Shown: positions 1 through 8,653, counted from the stretch's first letter. The stretch: DNA of 52,031 bases from Anaerostipes butyraticus (GCF_016586355.1 NZ_BLYI01000038.1:1-52031); one strand, 5' to 3'. Notes: a model not told the origin generated them from the letters alone. Program-made: numbers and translations.

Positions 1-53
1 TCCATTAATTTCTGCCAAGTGCCGTATTTATGCGGCATAAGAGCATTTTTATT

Positions 54-101
54 CCCTGACTCTTAATCAGGGTGTCGAGGGTTCGAACCCCTCATCGCGT
101 A
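54..101 (+). tRNA. tRNA-Lys(CTT) 3' half (partial, probable attachment-site remnant)
   Basis: A perfect anticodon arm is visible (stem 55-59/67-71, seven-base loop with anticodon CTT at 62-64), then a five-base variable region, a perfect T arm (GAGGG/CCCTC around TTCGAAC), and a 3' acceptor strand ATCGCGT plus discriminator A. The matching 5' acceptor strand (ACGCGAT) and a normal D arm are absent upstream. Integrases that target tRNA genes leave this kind of 3' fragment at the distal end of an element, so it is probably an att site. A decayed tRNA pseudogene is the alternative. Confidence 0.75.
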
Positions 102-181
102 CTGAAGATGCTGTTTTTGGCGGAAGCCGGGGATGGCATTTTTTCTTGTACATATTTATTATGAATTCAGAAAGGCAGTAT

Positions 182-1111
182 ATGATCATCAATACAGGAA
201 ACCGGACAGATATCCCGGCTTTTTTCAGCGAATGGTTTTATAATCGAATCAAAGAAGGGTTTGTCCTTGTAAGAAATCCTTATCACCCGGAACAGATTAC
301 CAGGTATCGTCTGGATCCTTCTGTGGTGGACTGCCTTTGTTTCTGTACGAAAAATCCGGAGCCGATGCTGGAACGAATTTCAGAACTGGATGATTTCCGG
401 CAGCTGTGGTATGTAACGATCACACCTTACGGAAGAGATATAGAACCCTTTGTCCCGGAGTATTCCAAGGTGATCCGTTCATTTCAGAAATTATCTCAAA
501 AGAAAGGAAAAGAGAGGGTCATATGGCGGTATGATCCGATTTTTATGACAGAGAAGTATGATCTTCAATTTCACCTGGAAGTATTTCATGAAATGGCGGA
601 GAAGTTAAAAGGATATACCAAACGGTGCGTGATCAGTTTTATTGACCTGTATGAAAAGACCAGACGCAATTTTCCTCAGGCAGAGAGAGTTATGGAAAAG
701 GACCGTCTGGAGATCGGGAAAGCCTTTGTCAGGATTGGAGAAGAGAACGGAATCAGGATTATGACCTGCTGTGAAGGAAATGAGCTGGAACCTTATGGAG
801 CAGACTGCGGGGGATGCATGACCCAGGAAGTGATTGAAGAAGCCATCGGGGAATATCTGAAAGTGCCGGCTCAAAAGAAAAACATTCGGGAAGGGTGCAG
901 ATGTCTTCTTGGTGCGGATATCGGAGTGTACAATACCTGCGGGCATGGATGCCTTTATTGTTACGCAAACTATGACAGGGAATCTGTGGAATTTAACCGA
1001 AAATACCATGACCGCCGGTCCCCGCTTCTAATCGGACATTTGAACCGGGGAGAAATCGTGAAGGAAGCCCGTCAGGAATCATATGTGGATTATCAGCTAA
1101 GATTGTTTTGA
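182..1111 (+). CDS. DUF1848 family protein
   Basis: About 309 residues. The N-terminus (MIINTGNRTDIPAFFSEW) and the FCTKNP segment match the DUF1848 family, whose biochemical role is not established. The C-terminus carries CGHGCLYCYAN, a CxxxCxxC arrangement like that of radical SAM iron-sulfur sites, preceded by further Cys pairs (CGGC, CRC). ATG 182 is chosen because AGAAAGG lies just upstream and homologues start with this motif; an in-frame TTG at 146 has no comparable support. The downstream nitrilase gene begins 23 nt after the stop, so the two are probably co-transcribed. Confidence 0.85.
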   Translation: MIINTGNRTDIPAFFSEWFYNRIKEGFVLVRNPYHPEQITRYRLDPSVVDCLCFCTKNPEPMLERISELDDFRQLWYVTITPYGRDIEPFVPEYSKVIRSFQKLSQKKGKERVIWRYDPIFMTEKYDLQFHLEVFHEMAEKLKGYTKRCVISFIDLYEKTRRNFPQAERVMEKDRLEIGKAFVRIGEENGIRIMTCCEGNELEPYGADCGGCMTQEVIEEAIGEYLKVPAQKKNIREGCRCLLGADIGVYNTCGHGCLYCYANYDRESVEFNRKYHDRRSPLLIGHLNRGEIVKEARQESYVDYQLRLF

Positions 1112-1134
1112 ACGTTTTGCAGGGAGGTAAGAAG

Positions 1135-1929
1135 ATGGCGGTAAAAATTGCGCTGGCTCAGACAACATCAGGGAAAAAATGGGAAGTAAACCTGCGTAAA
1201 GCCTGGGAATATGCAGAAGAGGCATCTAGACAAAAAGCGGAGATGATTGTTTTTCCGGAATATTTTATGACTTATTATCCTATGGAAGAAGGAGATTATC
1301 AGAAGCAGGGGCAGAGCCTGGAAGGAGAGTTTGTACGGGAAATGGGCAGAGCTGCCAGAGAGACCGGGCTGTGGATGGTATTTGGAGTCAATGAAACGGG
1401 AAAAGACCGGAATTATAATACGATCGTTATTCTGGATGCGGAGGGGCAGCTCAGGGGAGATTACCGGAAAACACATTTGTTTGACGCCTACCGCTGGAAA
1501 GAGTCAGACGATACCATGGCAGGAGATGAGATTTTTTGTCCGGTGGACTCTCCTGCCGGGAAAATAGGAATCGGAACCTGTTATGATCTGAGATTTCCGG
1601 AACTGGCACGAATGGAGGCGCTGCAGGGAGCGCAGGTCATGCTGTATCCGTCTGCATGGGTCAAGGGAGAGAATAAGTTTATGCAGTGGGAGACTCTGCT
1701 TCGTGCAAGAGCCATTGAAAATGAGATGTATGTTTTTGGGTGCTGTCATTACAGCGAAAAACACTATATGGGAAGAAGTCTTGGATTTGATCCTTCAGGA
1801 AGAGAAATCCTGCGGGGAGGAGAAAAAGAAGAACTTCTGACCGGAGGGATCGAGTTAGAAGAGATTAAAAAGGTACGCCATGCCAATCCGGTGTTTTCGA
1901 ATCGAAGGGGAGATTTATATCATATCTGA
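1135..1929 (+). CDS. Carbon-nitrogen hydrolase (nitrilase/omega-amidase type)
   Basis: 264 residues of the nitrilase superfamily. The catalytic Glu (FPEYF), Lys (RKTHLFD) and Cys (GTCYDLRFPE) are all present in order, so an active cytosolic amidase is expected. The closest functional class by motif is the Nit2/YafV omega-amidase group, which hydrolyses 2-oxo acid monoamides; the exact substrate cannot be read from the sequence. ATG 1135 has GGAGGT eight bases upstream. It follows the DUF1848 gene closely and converges with a DUF554 gene, with only 27 nt between the stops. Confidence 0.88.
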   Translation: MAVKIALAQTTSGKKWEVNLRKAWEYAEEASRQKAEMIVFPEYFMTYYPMEEGDYQKQGQSLEGEFVREMGRAARETGLWMVFGVNETGKDRNYNTIVILDAEGQLRGDYRKTHLFDAYRWKESDDTMAGDEIFCPVDSPAGKIGIGTCYDLRFPELARMEALQGAQVMLYPSAWVKGENKFMQWETLLRARAIENEMYVFGCCHYSEKHYMGRSLGFDPSGREILRGGEKEELLTGGIELEEIKKVRHANPVFSNRRGDLYHI

Positions 1930-1956
1930 TCTTCCGGCACGGCGAAATAAAGCAAT

Positions 1957-2628
1957 TCAGAGAAAGAGGAAGAAAAGGATGGGAATCAGAAGAGACGGAA
2001 GCATGTTCAGTGTCTTCATATCCTTTACATTCAGGATGGACAATCCGGAGGCTGCGATCAGAAAGCCTCCGATGATGGTGATTTCTGTCATCAGCGGTCC
2101 GGTCAGGAAGGTCTGGAGGAAGGAAGCTCCCAGATAAATGCTGCCCTGCCAGCAAAAAAGCACAGGAGCGGCAAAGGCCATCCCGATTCCATAGGTGGAC
2201 GCAAGCACGGTGGAAGTTACGAAATCCAGAGTCGCATTGGTAAAGAGATAGGTGTTATCGCCGTACAGAGCGCTCTGCATCGGTCCGAGAATGGACAGGC
2301 TTCCAATGCAGAACAAAAGGATTCCCGTGGACAGTCCTTTGGCAAGTTCTGATTTTCCAAAATGTCCCACCAGGGCCTGAAATCTGTCCTCAAGATTCAG
2401 AATGGTTCCGGCAAGACTTCCGATGGCAAGGCTTACAATAAATAAAACCGGATATTTGCTGTCGGACATATTAGAAGTGACAGAATTGATTCCAAGGCCG
2501 AGAGCGGCCAGACCCATGGCATTATAGAGACAATTCTGATATTTTTCTTTGATTCCCTGCCGCAGAACGCTGCCCAGAATGCTGCCGGCAAGGATCGTTC
2601 CTGTATTCACAAAAGTTCCAATCATCAT
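1957..2628 (-). CDS. DUF554 family membrane protein
   Basis: 223 residues, very hydrophobic, with several membrane segments. The start (MIGTFVNTGTILAGSILG) and the pattern of Gly-rich helices match DUF554 (YdfK/YqgA-like), a family of inner-membrane proteins with no proven transport substrate. Two consecutive ATG codons (2628 and 2625 on this strand) follow an AGGAG site; either could be used. A minus-strand promoter TTGACC-N16-TATGAT (2697 to 2670) lies upstream. The gene is monocistronic. Confidence 0.85.
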   Translation of the reverse strand: MMIGTFVNTGTILAGSILGSVLRQGIKEKYQNCLYNAMGLAALGLGINSVTSNMSDSKYPVLFIVSLAIGSLAGTILNLEDRFQALVGHFGKSELAKGLSTGILLFCIGSLSILGPMQSALYGDNTYLFTNATLDFVTSTVLASTYGIGMAFAAPVLFCWQGSIYLGASFLQTFLTGPLMTEITIIGGFLIAASGLSILNVKDMKTLNMLPSLLIPILFFLFL

Positions 2629-2669
2629 AATTAAAAATATCTCCTGATCTTTTATGTTTTTTTCAGTAT

Positions 2670-2697
2670 ATCATAAAAAGCAGCTTCATACGGTCAA
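2670..2697 (-). promoter_or_regulatory. Sigma-A-type promoter for the DUF554 gene
   Basis: On the minus strand TTGACC (2697-2692) and TATGAT (2675-2670) are separated by 16 bases, about 40 nt upstream of the DUF554 start. Confidence 0.6.
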
Positions 2698-2774
2698 ATT
2701 CTTGAAAGGAATGAAAAAGTGCGGTGCATTCTGTGAAAAATCCTGATACAATAGGAAGCAGGAGGAATGGAAGA

Positions 2775-3263
2775 ATGAAAACAGTGGAAGAAAGCAAATA
2801 TGCCAAAGAAGCGGGCGAATTGTTTATGGAAGGATATAATTGTGCCCAGTCTGTTTTTTTGGCTTTTCGGGAATTTTATGATCTGGATTTTGAAACGGCG
2901 GCCAGGATCAGCTCCTCATTTGGAGGAGGTATGGGACGGCTGCGGGAAGTGTGCGGCTCTGTCAGCGGAATGTTTCTGGCAGCAGGATATATCTATGGAT
3001 ACGATGATCCAAAAGATTACGAAGCTAAGAAAGAACATTACGCCAGGATTCAGGAACTGGCGGAAGCCTTCAGAAAAGAAAATGGATCCATTGTGTGCAG
3101 GGAACTTCTGGGTCTTAAGCAGAAGAAGGATGATCCGGAGCCGTCTCACAGGACGAAGGAGTATTATAAGAAACGACCTTGCAGGAAATTAATAGAAATG
3201 TCTGCCGGTATTTTTCATGAATATCTGGAGAAAAATCCGGTCAGGACGGAAAAGAACGCTTGA
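2775..3263 (+). CDS. C_GCAxxG_C_C family (redox/metal-type) protein
   Basis: 162 residues. It has the signatures of the C-GCAxxG-C-C family: GYNCAQSV near residue 17, then FGGGMGRLREVCGSVSG, and a later Cys-containing segment (SIVCRELLG). Members are small cytosolic proteins thought to bind metal or act in redox chemistry; no reaction is established. ATG 2775 has GGAGG eight to nine bases upstream; an upstream in-frame start at 2724 would add residues unlike the family. The stop codon TGA overlaps the -35 element of the downstream PBP promoter. Confidence 0.82.
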   Translation: MKTVEESKYAKEAGELFMEGYNCAQSVFLAFREFYDLDFETAARISSSFGGGMGRLREVCGSVSGMFLAAGYIYGYDDPKDYEAKKEHYARIQELAEAFRKENGSIVCRELLGLKQKKDDPEPSHRTKEYYKKRPCRKLIEMSAGIFHEYLEKNPVRTEKNA

Positions 3264-3290
3264 CTTTAAATCTTACATATGTAATATTAT
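3260..3290 (+). promoter_or_regulatory. PBP promoter with embedded BlaI/MecI-type operator
   Basis: TTGACT at 3260-3265 is followed by a perfect 12-bp palindrome TTACATATGTAA (3273-3284) and TAATAT/TATTAT at 3282-3290. The core TACA-N2-TGTA is the established half-site arrangement for BlaI/MecI repressors, and it sits between the -35 and -10 where a repressor would block polymerase. No blaI or blaR1 gene is in this window. Confidence 0.7.
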
Positions 3291-3337
3291 AAAGAAAAGG
3301 GGATCAAGAAGATAAGGAAGGGAAAGAGAGGGAAAGT

Positions 3338-5281
3338 ATGGACAGGTTAAAAAAAATATGGATTGGAATCGCGGTTCTTCTGGCAGCGGCAGGGGCATTT
3401 TTGTTTTATAAGAATCATATTGCCAGCAATCCTGGAAGCCGTCTGGTTACGTATATGGAACTGCTGGATGAAGGCAGATATGACGAGATGTATGATATGC
3501 TGGACAAAGCCAGTCAGAAGAGCATATCAAAAAAAGATTTTATCAGGAGAAACCGGAATATTTATGAGGGAATTTCCATGAAGAATCTGGAAGTAGAGGT
3601 TACTACGAAAAAAAGAGAAGAAAATGTCGGTTATCAGGTACACATGGATACCAGTGCCGGTGAAATCAGTTATCAGACAGAAACAAAATTTGTGAAAGAG
3701 AAAGGTTCCTATCGTATGTGCTGGGATGATTCGGTTATTTTTCCTGATCTTACAGCGGAAGATAAAGTCAGAGTCGAAGTGCTTCATGCCCAGAGAGGAA
3801 CGATTACAGATAAAAATGGCAATCTGCTTGCAGGAGAGGGAAAGATCGATTCTGTGGGAATTGTCCCGGGGAAAATGGATAACAATACCATAAGCAGAAT
3901 GGCAGCGATTCTGGATATGGATAAAAAGGAAATACAGAAAGATCTGGATCAGACCTGGGTAACCGATGAATCTTTTGTACCAATCTGTAAGATGGATGGA
4001 TATCCGAAAGAACTTTTGTCAGTTGCAGGAGTTATGGTATCCAAGACAACGGAGCGGATCTATCCTATGGGGGAGGCAGCGGCGCATCTGATCGGCTACG
4101 TCCAGGATGGGGAAGGAAAAGCCGGACTGGAAAAACTGTATGACGGAACTTTAAAAGGCAGGGATGGAAGAAGAATCACTATCCAGGATAAAAATGGAAG
4201 GGTTAAGAAAAAGCTGGCTGTAAAGGCAGAAGAAGACGGAGAAAACATTCAGACTACCATCGACAGCAGCCTGCAAAAAGCATTATATGATCAGTTTAAG
4301 GATGACAAGAGCGCCCACGCAGCGATGAATCCGAAAACCGGGGAGATTCTGGCTCTTGTCAGCACACCATCTTATGACAGCGAGGCGCTTTCATGGGGAA
4401 TGAGCCAGGAACAATGGAATGAGTTGTCAAAAGATCCCGATCACCCGATGCAGAATCGATGGAAAGGAACCTGGTGTCCGGGATCATCCATAAAACCAAT
4501 CATTGGAGCCATTGGAGTGACAGAAGGAAAGTTTACCGCGGATGAGGATTTTGGAGATTCAGGAACCCGGTGGCAGAAAGATAAAAGCTGGGGCGGCTAT
4601 TTTGTGACGACGCTGCACAATTATAAGAAGCATAATCTTTCCAATGCTCTGATTTATTCTGATAACATTTATTTTGCAAAAGCCGCGTTAAAGATCGGAA
4701 AGGAAGTTTTAACACAGAAGCTCAACGACATCGGATTTGGAGAGAAGGTACCCTTTGAATTTGGGCTGACAGAGTCTTCTTACGGCGGAAGCGGCGGTTT
4801 TGAGACCGAAGTACAGCTGGCAGACAGCGGATATGGACAGGGAAAGATGATGGTGAATCCAATCCATATGCTTTCTATTTATTCTGCTTTTTCCAATGAT
4901 GGGAATATGCTTCGTCCAAGACTGGTGAAAGCAAAAAATTCCGGGAAAAAGGTGTGGAAATCCAAAGTATTTTCTCAGAAAGCGGTAAAAGAGATCAAAA
5001 GCGCCATGAAACTGGTGGTGGAAGATCCCAACGGAACCGCACATGCAGTGAAGATTGCAAAACTGGATATTGCGGGAAAGACGGGAACCGCGGAAATTAA
5101 GGAATCTAAAGAAGATACAAAAGGAACGGAACTGGGATGGTTTGTTACTTTTACGGGAAAAAACGGCGGAGATGATACAGTGGAAATGGTTTCTATGACG
5201 GAAGATGTAAAAGGCAGAGGAGGAAGCGGATATGTGGTCGATAAGACAAAGAAAGTCCTGGAAGCATATATGCAGAATTAG
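3338..5281 (+). CDS. Class B penicillin-binding protein, MecA-like architecture
   Basis: 647 residues. One N-terminal membrane segment (about 7-24) is followed by an NTF2-like MecA_N domain (about 30-135), a dimerisation domain (about 145-300) and a transpeptidase domain. Catalytic motifs are intact: SSIK with nucleophile Ser383, SDN at 441-443 and KTG at 581-583. It should cross-link peptidoglycan outside the membrane. MecA-type N-terminal domains occur in PBP2a and PBP3-type proteins that can have low beta-lactam affinity; affinity cannot be judged from sequence. A BlaI-type operator precedes it, and the next gene overlaps its 3' end by 50 nt. Confidence 0.93.
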   Translation: MDRLKKIWIGIAVLLAAAGAFLFYKNHIASNPGSRLVTYMELLDEGRYDEMYDMLDKASQKSISKKDFIRRNRNIYEGISMKNLEVEVTTKKREENVGYQVHMDTSAGEISYQTETKFVKEKGSYRMCWDDSVIFPDLTAEDKVRVEVLHAQRGTITDKNGNLLAGEGKIDSVGIVPGKMDNNTISRMAAILDMDKKEIQKDLDQTWVTDESFVPICKMDGYPKELLSVAGVMVSKTTERIYPMGEAAAHLIGYVQDGEGKAGLEKLYDGTLKGRDGRRITIQDKNGRVKKKLAVKAEEDGENIQTTIDSSLQKALYDQFKDDKSAHAAMNPKTGEILALVSTPSYDSEALSWGMSQEQWNELSKDPDHPMQNRWKGTWCPGSSIKPIIGAIGVTEGKFTADEDFGDSGTRWQKDKSWGGYFVTTLHNYKKHNLSNALIYSDNIYFAKAALKIGKEVLTQKLNDIGFGEKVPFEFGLTESSYGGSGGFETEVQLADSGYGQGKMMVNPIHMLSIYSAFSNDGNMLRPRLVKAKNSGKKVWKSKVFSQKAVKEIKSAMKLVVEDPNGTAHAVKIAKLDIAGKTGTAEIKESKEDTKGTELGWFVTFTGKNGGDDTVEMVSMTEDVKGRGGSGYVVDKTKKVLEAYMQN

Positions 5282-5909
5282 AGGATGGTGTCTTGCGGTG
5301 ATCCTGGCAGGGGCTGTGCTGGTGCTGGCAGGATGTGGAAAAAATACGGTGAAGAAGCCGGCAGGAAGTGAAAACCGGGAGAAAAGCAGCGGGACATGGA
5401 AGCCGATGAAGCTTTCGGAAGACGAAAAAAAGCAGGCGGAAAAGTCCGTACAGGAGGCTGCCGGGGCATATGGAAAAATTTATCCGTATCAGGAGCAGAA
5501 AGCCATCAGTGAAAAAGACAGAAAAAAAGTCGTAGAAGCGATGGGAAAAAAGGGACTGGCGGCAGTGGACTGTGCAGATGGTTCGGTGATGGAAAACAGC
5601 CGCAGGGCGGAAAAATTCTATGAAAAAGTCCAGGCCGGGAAAACAGCGGATATGACGATCATAAGAGTCAGTCCGTCCGGCGGCTTCAGCTGTATCTGGC
5701 TGAAAGCAGAAAATGGAAATGTGACCGGCATTCTGGCAACTGCGGTCTGGGACCAGAATGGATCGGTTTCCATCAGTGAATTGGTAAAATATAAAGTAAA
5801 ACAGCTGGAAATCACAGAAGATCATAAGATGATCTGTGAGTTTTATCTGTCAGACCAGGCGGAAATGCAAAGTGACGGTACCATGGAATTTGGTCTGCAG
5901 GATCTGTGA
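5232..5909 (+). CDS. Predicted lipoprotein overlapping the PBP gene
   Basis: 225 residues, function unknown. A basic N-region (RQRKSWKHICRIR), a hydrophobic stretch and the lipobox LAGC (Cys35) predict export and lipid attachment. ATG 5232 is favoured because GAGGAGG lies eight bases upstream inside the end of the PBP gene; the only in-frame GTG downstream (5298) would remove the basic N-region. The mature part has two short Lys/Glu-rich helices and a C-terminal half rich in beta strands. Overlap with the PBP implies translational coupling and a shared cell-envelope role. It resembles small clostridial lipoproteins without assigned function. Confidence 0.75.
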   Translation: MWSIRQRKSWKHICRIRGWCLAVILAGAVLVLAGCGKNTVKKPAGSENREKSSGTWKPMKLSEDEKKQAEKSVQEAAGAYGKIYPYQEQKAISEKDRKKVVEAMGKKGLAAVDCADGSVMENSRRAEKFYEKVQAGKTADMTIIRVSPSGGFSCIWLKAENGNVTGILATAVWDQNGSVSISELVKYKVKQLEITEDHKMICEFYLSDQAEMQSDGTMEFGLQDL

Positions 5910-5914
5910 AAAAG

Positions 5915-5957
5915 CCGTTGTCTGCGGGAGATGAATCCTGCAGACAACGGTTTTTTT
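5915..5957 (+). terminator. Rho-independent terminator after PBP-lipoprotein
   Basis: An 11-bp perfect stem (5915-5925 with 5940-5950, CCGTTGTCTGC arm) is followed by seven T residues. Confidence 0.92.
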
Positions 5958-5999
5958 CAATTCTAAAAATAAATTTATAAATTATTCATTTGTGTTTTA

Positions 6000-6061
6000 T
6001 TGACTTTTTTAAGGGCAGGGGGTATGCTCATGATTACAGAATTGATAACAGTGTTAACTAT
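6000..6061 (+). promoter_or_regulatory. marR promoter and adjacent dyad
   Basis: TTGACT (6000-6005), 17-base spacer and TATGCT (6023-6028) form a good promoter. Just downstream lies an imperfect inverted repeat, ATTGATAAC (6041-6049) and GTTAACTAT (6053-6061), matching at 7 of 9 positions. Its place around +6 to +26 fits autorepression by the MarR protein encoded next. Confidence 0.65.
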
Positions 6062-6088
6062 TTAGAGATCAGATAGGAAGTAAGGCCG

Positions 6089-6589
6089 ATGGAGCAAAAA
6101 GCTATGGAAGATGATCTGATCCGCCTGTTCCGCAAGATGATAAAAGTCGATTTTTCCGCGTATCTTCAAGGAATTTCCAGAGAAGAATTTTACATGATGG
6201 GAGTGATTGAGGAATATTTTAAACAGGAAGAAGAAGCGGAAGGAATAAAAGTATCAGCCATTGCGAAAGCACTGGATGTATCCTCACCGGCGGTGTCAAG
6301 AATGCTGCGGGGGATGGAACAGAAGGGATATATCATGAAGCGGATCAGCAGTCAGAATCGGAGAAATACTCTGGTGAGACTGACTGAGAAAGGGACCCAG
6401 GCGTATACACGCTCAAGAAGTGAGCTGGACCGTCTGTTGTCAAAAGTAATGGATTATATGGGACAGAGAGATATGGAGGAATTCTTAAGACTCTGGAATA
6501 AACTGGCCGGAGGATTTATCGAAGAGTACCGGCTCTGTCAAAATGCTGTATATGCCAAAGGAGATGATCAAGATGAGAGAAAAATTTAA
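6089..6589 (+). CDS. MarR-family transcriptional regulator
   Basis: 166 residues with a winged-helix MarR domain. The recognition region reads VSAIAKALDVSSPAVSRMLRGMEQKGY, followed by a wing (RISSQNRRNTLVRLTEKG) and a C-terminal dimerisation helix. It is the first gene of a probable operon running through the Hsp70 gene and overlaps the next gene by 17 nt. A dyad at 6041-6061 is the obvious candidate operator. The ligand is unknown. Confidence 0.88.
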   Translation: MEQKAMEDDLIRLFRKMIKVDFSAYLQGISREEFYMMGVIEEYFKQEEEAEGIKVSAIAKALDVSSPAVSRMLRGMEQKGYIMKRISSQNRRNTLVRLTEKGTQAYTRSRSELDRLLSKVMDYMGQRDMEEFLRLWNKLAGGFIEEYRLCQNAVYAKGDDQDERKI

Positions 6590-7004
6590 TCAATTTATGC
6601 AGGGAAGATATGGATACGATGATCTGAACCGGTTTTTATCGAAAGTGTTCTTTGTGGCTCTGATTCTGTCACTGATTGGAACATTTGCCGGAGGATGGAT
6701 TCCGGGAATCGCAGTTGTGTCAAGGGTTTTGTACTGGATTGCGCTGGTGTGCCTGGCATACTGTTATTTTCGTATGTTTTCCAGAAATATTTATAAGAGA
6801 TCAGAGGAAAATAATCGTTTTCTGCAGAGGACGGAAGGCGTCCGGAGCTTTTTCAGGAACAAAAAAAATATCATGGAACAGAGAAAATATTACCATATTT
6901 ATACTTGCCCCGGATGCAGACAGAAAATAAGAATTCCCAAAGGAAAAGGAAAGATCGAAGTACGCTGTCCGAAATGTGGAAAAACATTTATAAAAAGGAG
7001 TTAA
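6573..7004 (+). CDS. Small membrane protein with C-terminal zinc ribbon
   Basis: About 143 residues. ATG 6573 has AGGAG nine bases upstream; other upstream ATGs in frame are badly spaced. The N-terminus (MREKFNQFMQGRYGYDDLNRF) leads into two hydrophobic segments (about 25-70), then a basic linker and a zinc ribbon with two pairs, CPGC and CPKC, about 19 residues apart. This fits a two-pass membrane protein with a cytosolic metal-binding knuckle. It overlaps marR and is followed one base later by the DUF5685 gene, so it belongs to the same operon. Function unknown. Confidence 0.8.
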   Translation: MREKFNQFMQGRYGYDDLNRFLSKVFFVALILSLIGTFAGGWIPGIAVVSRVLYWIALVCLAYCYFRMFSRNIYKRSEENNRFLQRTEGVRSFFRNKKNIMEQRKYYHIYTCPGCRQKIRIPKGKGKIEVRCPKCGKTFIKRS

Positions 7005-7005
7005 G

Positions 7006-7851
7006 ATGTTCGGGTATATTATTGTCAATAAACCAGAAATGAAATTTAAAGAGTTTGATGTTTACCACGGATATTATTGTGGATTATGCAGGAAACTAAA
7101 AGAGCATTATGGAAAGATCGGACAGATGACTTTATCTTACGACATGACCTTTGTTGTGATGCTGCTTTCCAGTCTTTACGAGCCGGAAACAGAAAGAGGA
7201 GTGACAAAGTGCGCGGCACATCCGCTTCAGAAACATCCGACCAGGATCAATGAGATTACGGACTATGCGGCTCATATGAATGTGCTTCTGACATATTATA
7301 AATGCCAGGATGACTGGAAGGATGAGCGCAGACACAAGCAGCTGCTCATGGGAAAATTACTGTACAAAAGGTGTGGATTTTCAAAAAACTTTTACAGGGA
7401 AAAGTGGAGAAAGATTGAGAAACTGCTTCGAAAACTGTCAGAAGAGGAGAAGAAGAATAATCTGGATCTGGATTACATGTCAGGAATGTTTGGACAGATT
7501 ATGGCAGAGATCATGCTCTATCAGAGAGATGAGTGGGAGGAACTGCTGACAAGATGCGGTTTTTATCTGGGCAAATTTGTTTATCTGATGGATGCTTATG
7601 AAGATATTGAAGAAGACCTGAAAAAAGGAAATTATAATCCGTTTCGGGAAATGTACAAAGAGCCTGATTTTGATGATCAGTGCCATAATATTTTGATGAT
7701 GATGATGGCGGAATGTTCAAAGGCGTTTGAACAGCTTCCGCTGATCGATCATATCGAGATTCTGAGGAATATTCTGTATTCCGGAGTCTGGTACCGGTAT
7801 GATCAGGTAAGAAGCAAACGAGAAGAAAAAAAGGGAGAAAAAAATGGCTGA
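7006..7851 (+). CDS. DUF5685 family protein
   Basis: 281 residues, predicted cytosolic and largely helical. The start [20 protein letters not shown] and the [13 protein letters not shown] motif are typical of DUF5685, with further Cys in KCAAHP and KCQDDW; these could be metal ligands. The pattern of Asp residues ([12 protein letters not shown]) recalls all-helical isoprenoid-synthase-like folds, but that is only an impression. The gene overlaps the DnaJ gene by 8 nt (start 7844), so translation is probably coupled. The role within this chaperone operon is unknown. Confidence 0.82.
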   Translation: MFGYIIVNKPEMKFKEFDVYHGYYCGLCRKLKEHYGKIGQMTLSYDMTFVVMLLSSLYEPETERGVTKCAAHPLQKHPTRINEITDYAAHMNVLLTYYKCQDDWKDERRHKQLLMGKLLYKRCGFSKNFYREKWRKIEKLLRKLSEEEKKNNLDLDYMSGMFGQIMAEIMLYQRDEWEELLTRCGFYLGKFVYLMDAYEDIEEDLKKGNYNPFREMYKEPDFDDQCHNILMMMMAECSKAFEQLPLIDHIEILRNILYSGVWYRYDQVRSKREEKKGEKNG

Positions 7852-8620
7852 TCCATATGAGATTCTGGGAGTATCGAGGGATGCTTCAGAAGAAGAAATA
7901 AAAAAAGCATATAAAAGACTGAGCCGGAAGTATCATCCGGATGCGAATCTGGACAATCCGAAAGCGGCTGAAGAAAAATTCAAACAGATACAGCAGGCAT
8001 ATCAGCAGGTAATGAAGGAGAAGACAGAAGGCTACAGCCAGAACAGCTATGGCGGCGGCGCTCAGAGCGGACCGTATGGAAATCAGGGAAATCCGTATGG
8101 AAACCAGGGGAATCCATATGGCGGCCAGGGAAATCCGTTTGATGATATATTTGGCGGTTTCGGCGGTTTTGGCGGCTTTGGAGGATACGGATACGGCGGG
8201 CAGCAGCAGAATACCAGTACCGGATATGAAAAAGACAATCATCTGCGTGCCGCGGGCAACTATGTAAGAAATGGATATTATCAGGAAGCAAGGACGGTCC
8301 TGGATGGAATGGAAGCAGGAAAGAGAAACGCCAGGTGGTATTATTACAGCGCCTGCGCCAATGCCGGTCTTGGCAACAATGTTACCGCAATGGAACATGC
8401 CCGGAGGGCGGCGTCCATGGAACCAAATAACTTGGAGTACAGGGCTTTGGTCAATCAGCTGGAAGGGAATGGAAACTGGTATCAGCAGAGACAGAGAAAT
8501 TATGAAAGCCCTTATGCGGCAGGCGGAGACTGGTGCATGAAGATGTGCATGCTAAGCGTTGCCTGCAATATATGCTGCGGCGGCAGTGGATTCTGCTGTG
8601 GAAGTCCGTACGGCATTTAA
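7844..8620 (+). CDS. J-domain protein with Gly-rich repeats and Cys-rich tail
   Basis: 258 residues. A J domain occupies about 1-65 with the Hsp70-activating HPD motif at 31-33. A low-complexity segment with tandem GNPYGNQ-type repeats and a Gly/Phe run covers about 70-125, followed by a helical, TPR-like region (about 130-205). The last 28 residues hold eight Cys ([17 protein letters not shown]), unlike the zinc fingers of canonical DnaJ. It has no canonical DnaJ C-terminal beta domains, so it is a specialised co-chaperone, presumably for the Hsp70 encoded immediately downstream. Confidence 0.85.
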   Translation: MADPYEILGVSRDASEEEIKKAYKRLSRKYHPDANLDNPKAAEEKFKQIQQAYQQVMKEKTEGYSQNSYGGGAQSGPYGNQGNPYGNQGNPYGGQGNPFDDIFGGFGGFGGFGGYGYGGQQQNTSTGYEKDNHLRAAGNYVRNGYYQEARTVLDGMEAGKRNARWYYYSACANAGLGNNVTAMEHARRAASMEPNNLEYRALVNQLEGNGNWYQQRQRNYESPYAAGGDWCMKMCMLSVACNICCGGSGFCCGSPYGI

Positions 8621-8653
8621 CGGGAAGACTGGCTTGAATGGAGGAAGAAGAAA

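Noticed and set aside
146-181. Longer N-terminus of the DUF1848 protein from TTG 146
   Set aside because: ATG 182 has a well-spaced ribosome site and starts with the conserved family sequence; the extension is not conserved.
605-1009. Minus-strand open frame inside the DUF1848 gene
   Set aside because: Shadow of a real gene; no ribosome site or recognisable domain.
8049-8267. Tandem repeats in the DnaJ gene as a CRISPR or separate repeat array
   Set aside because: The repeats encode in-frame Gly/Asn/Tyr-rich protein repeats and have no spacers.
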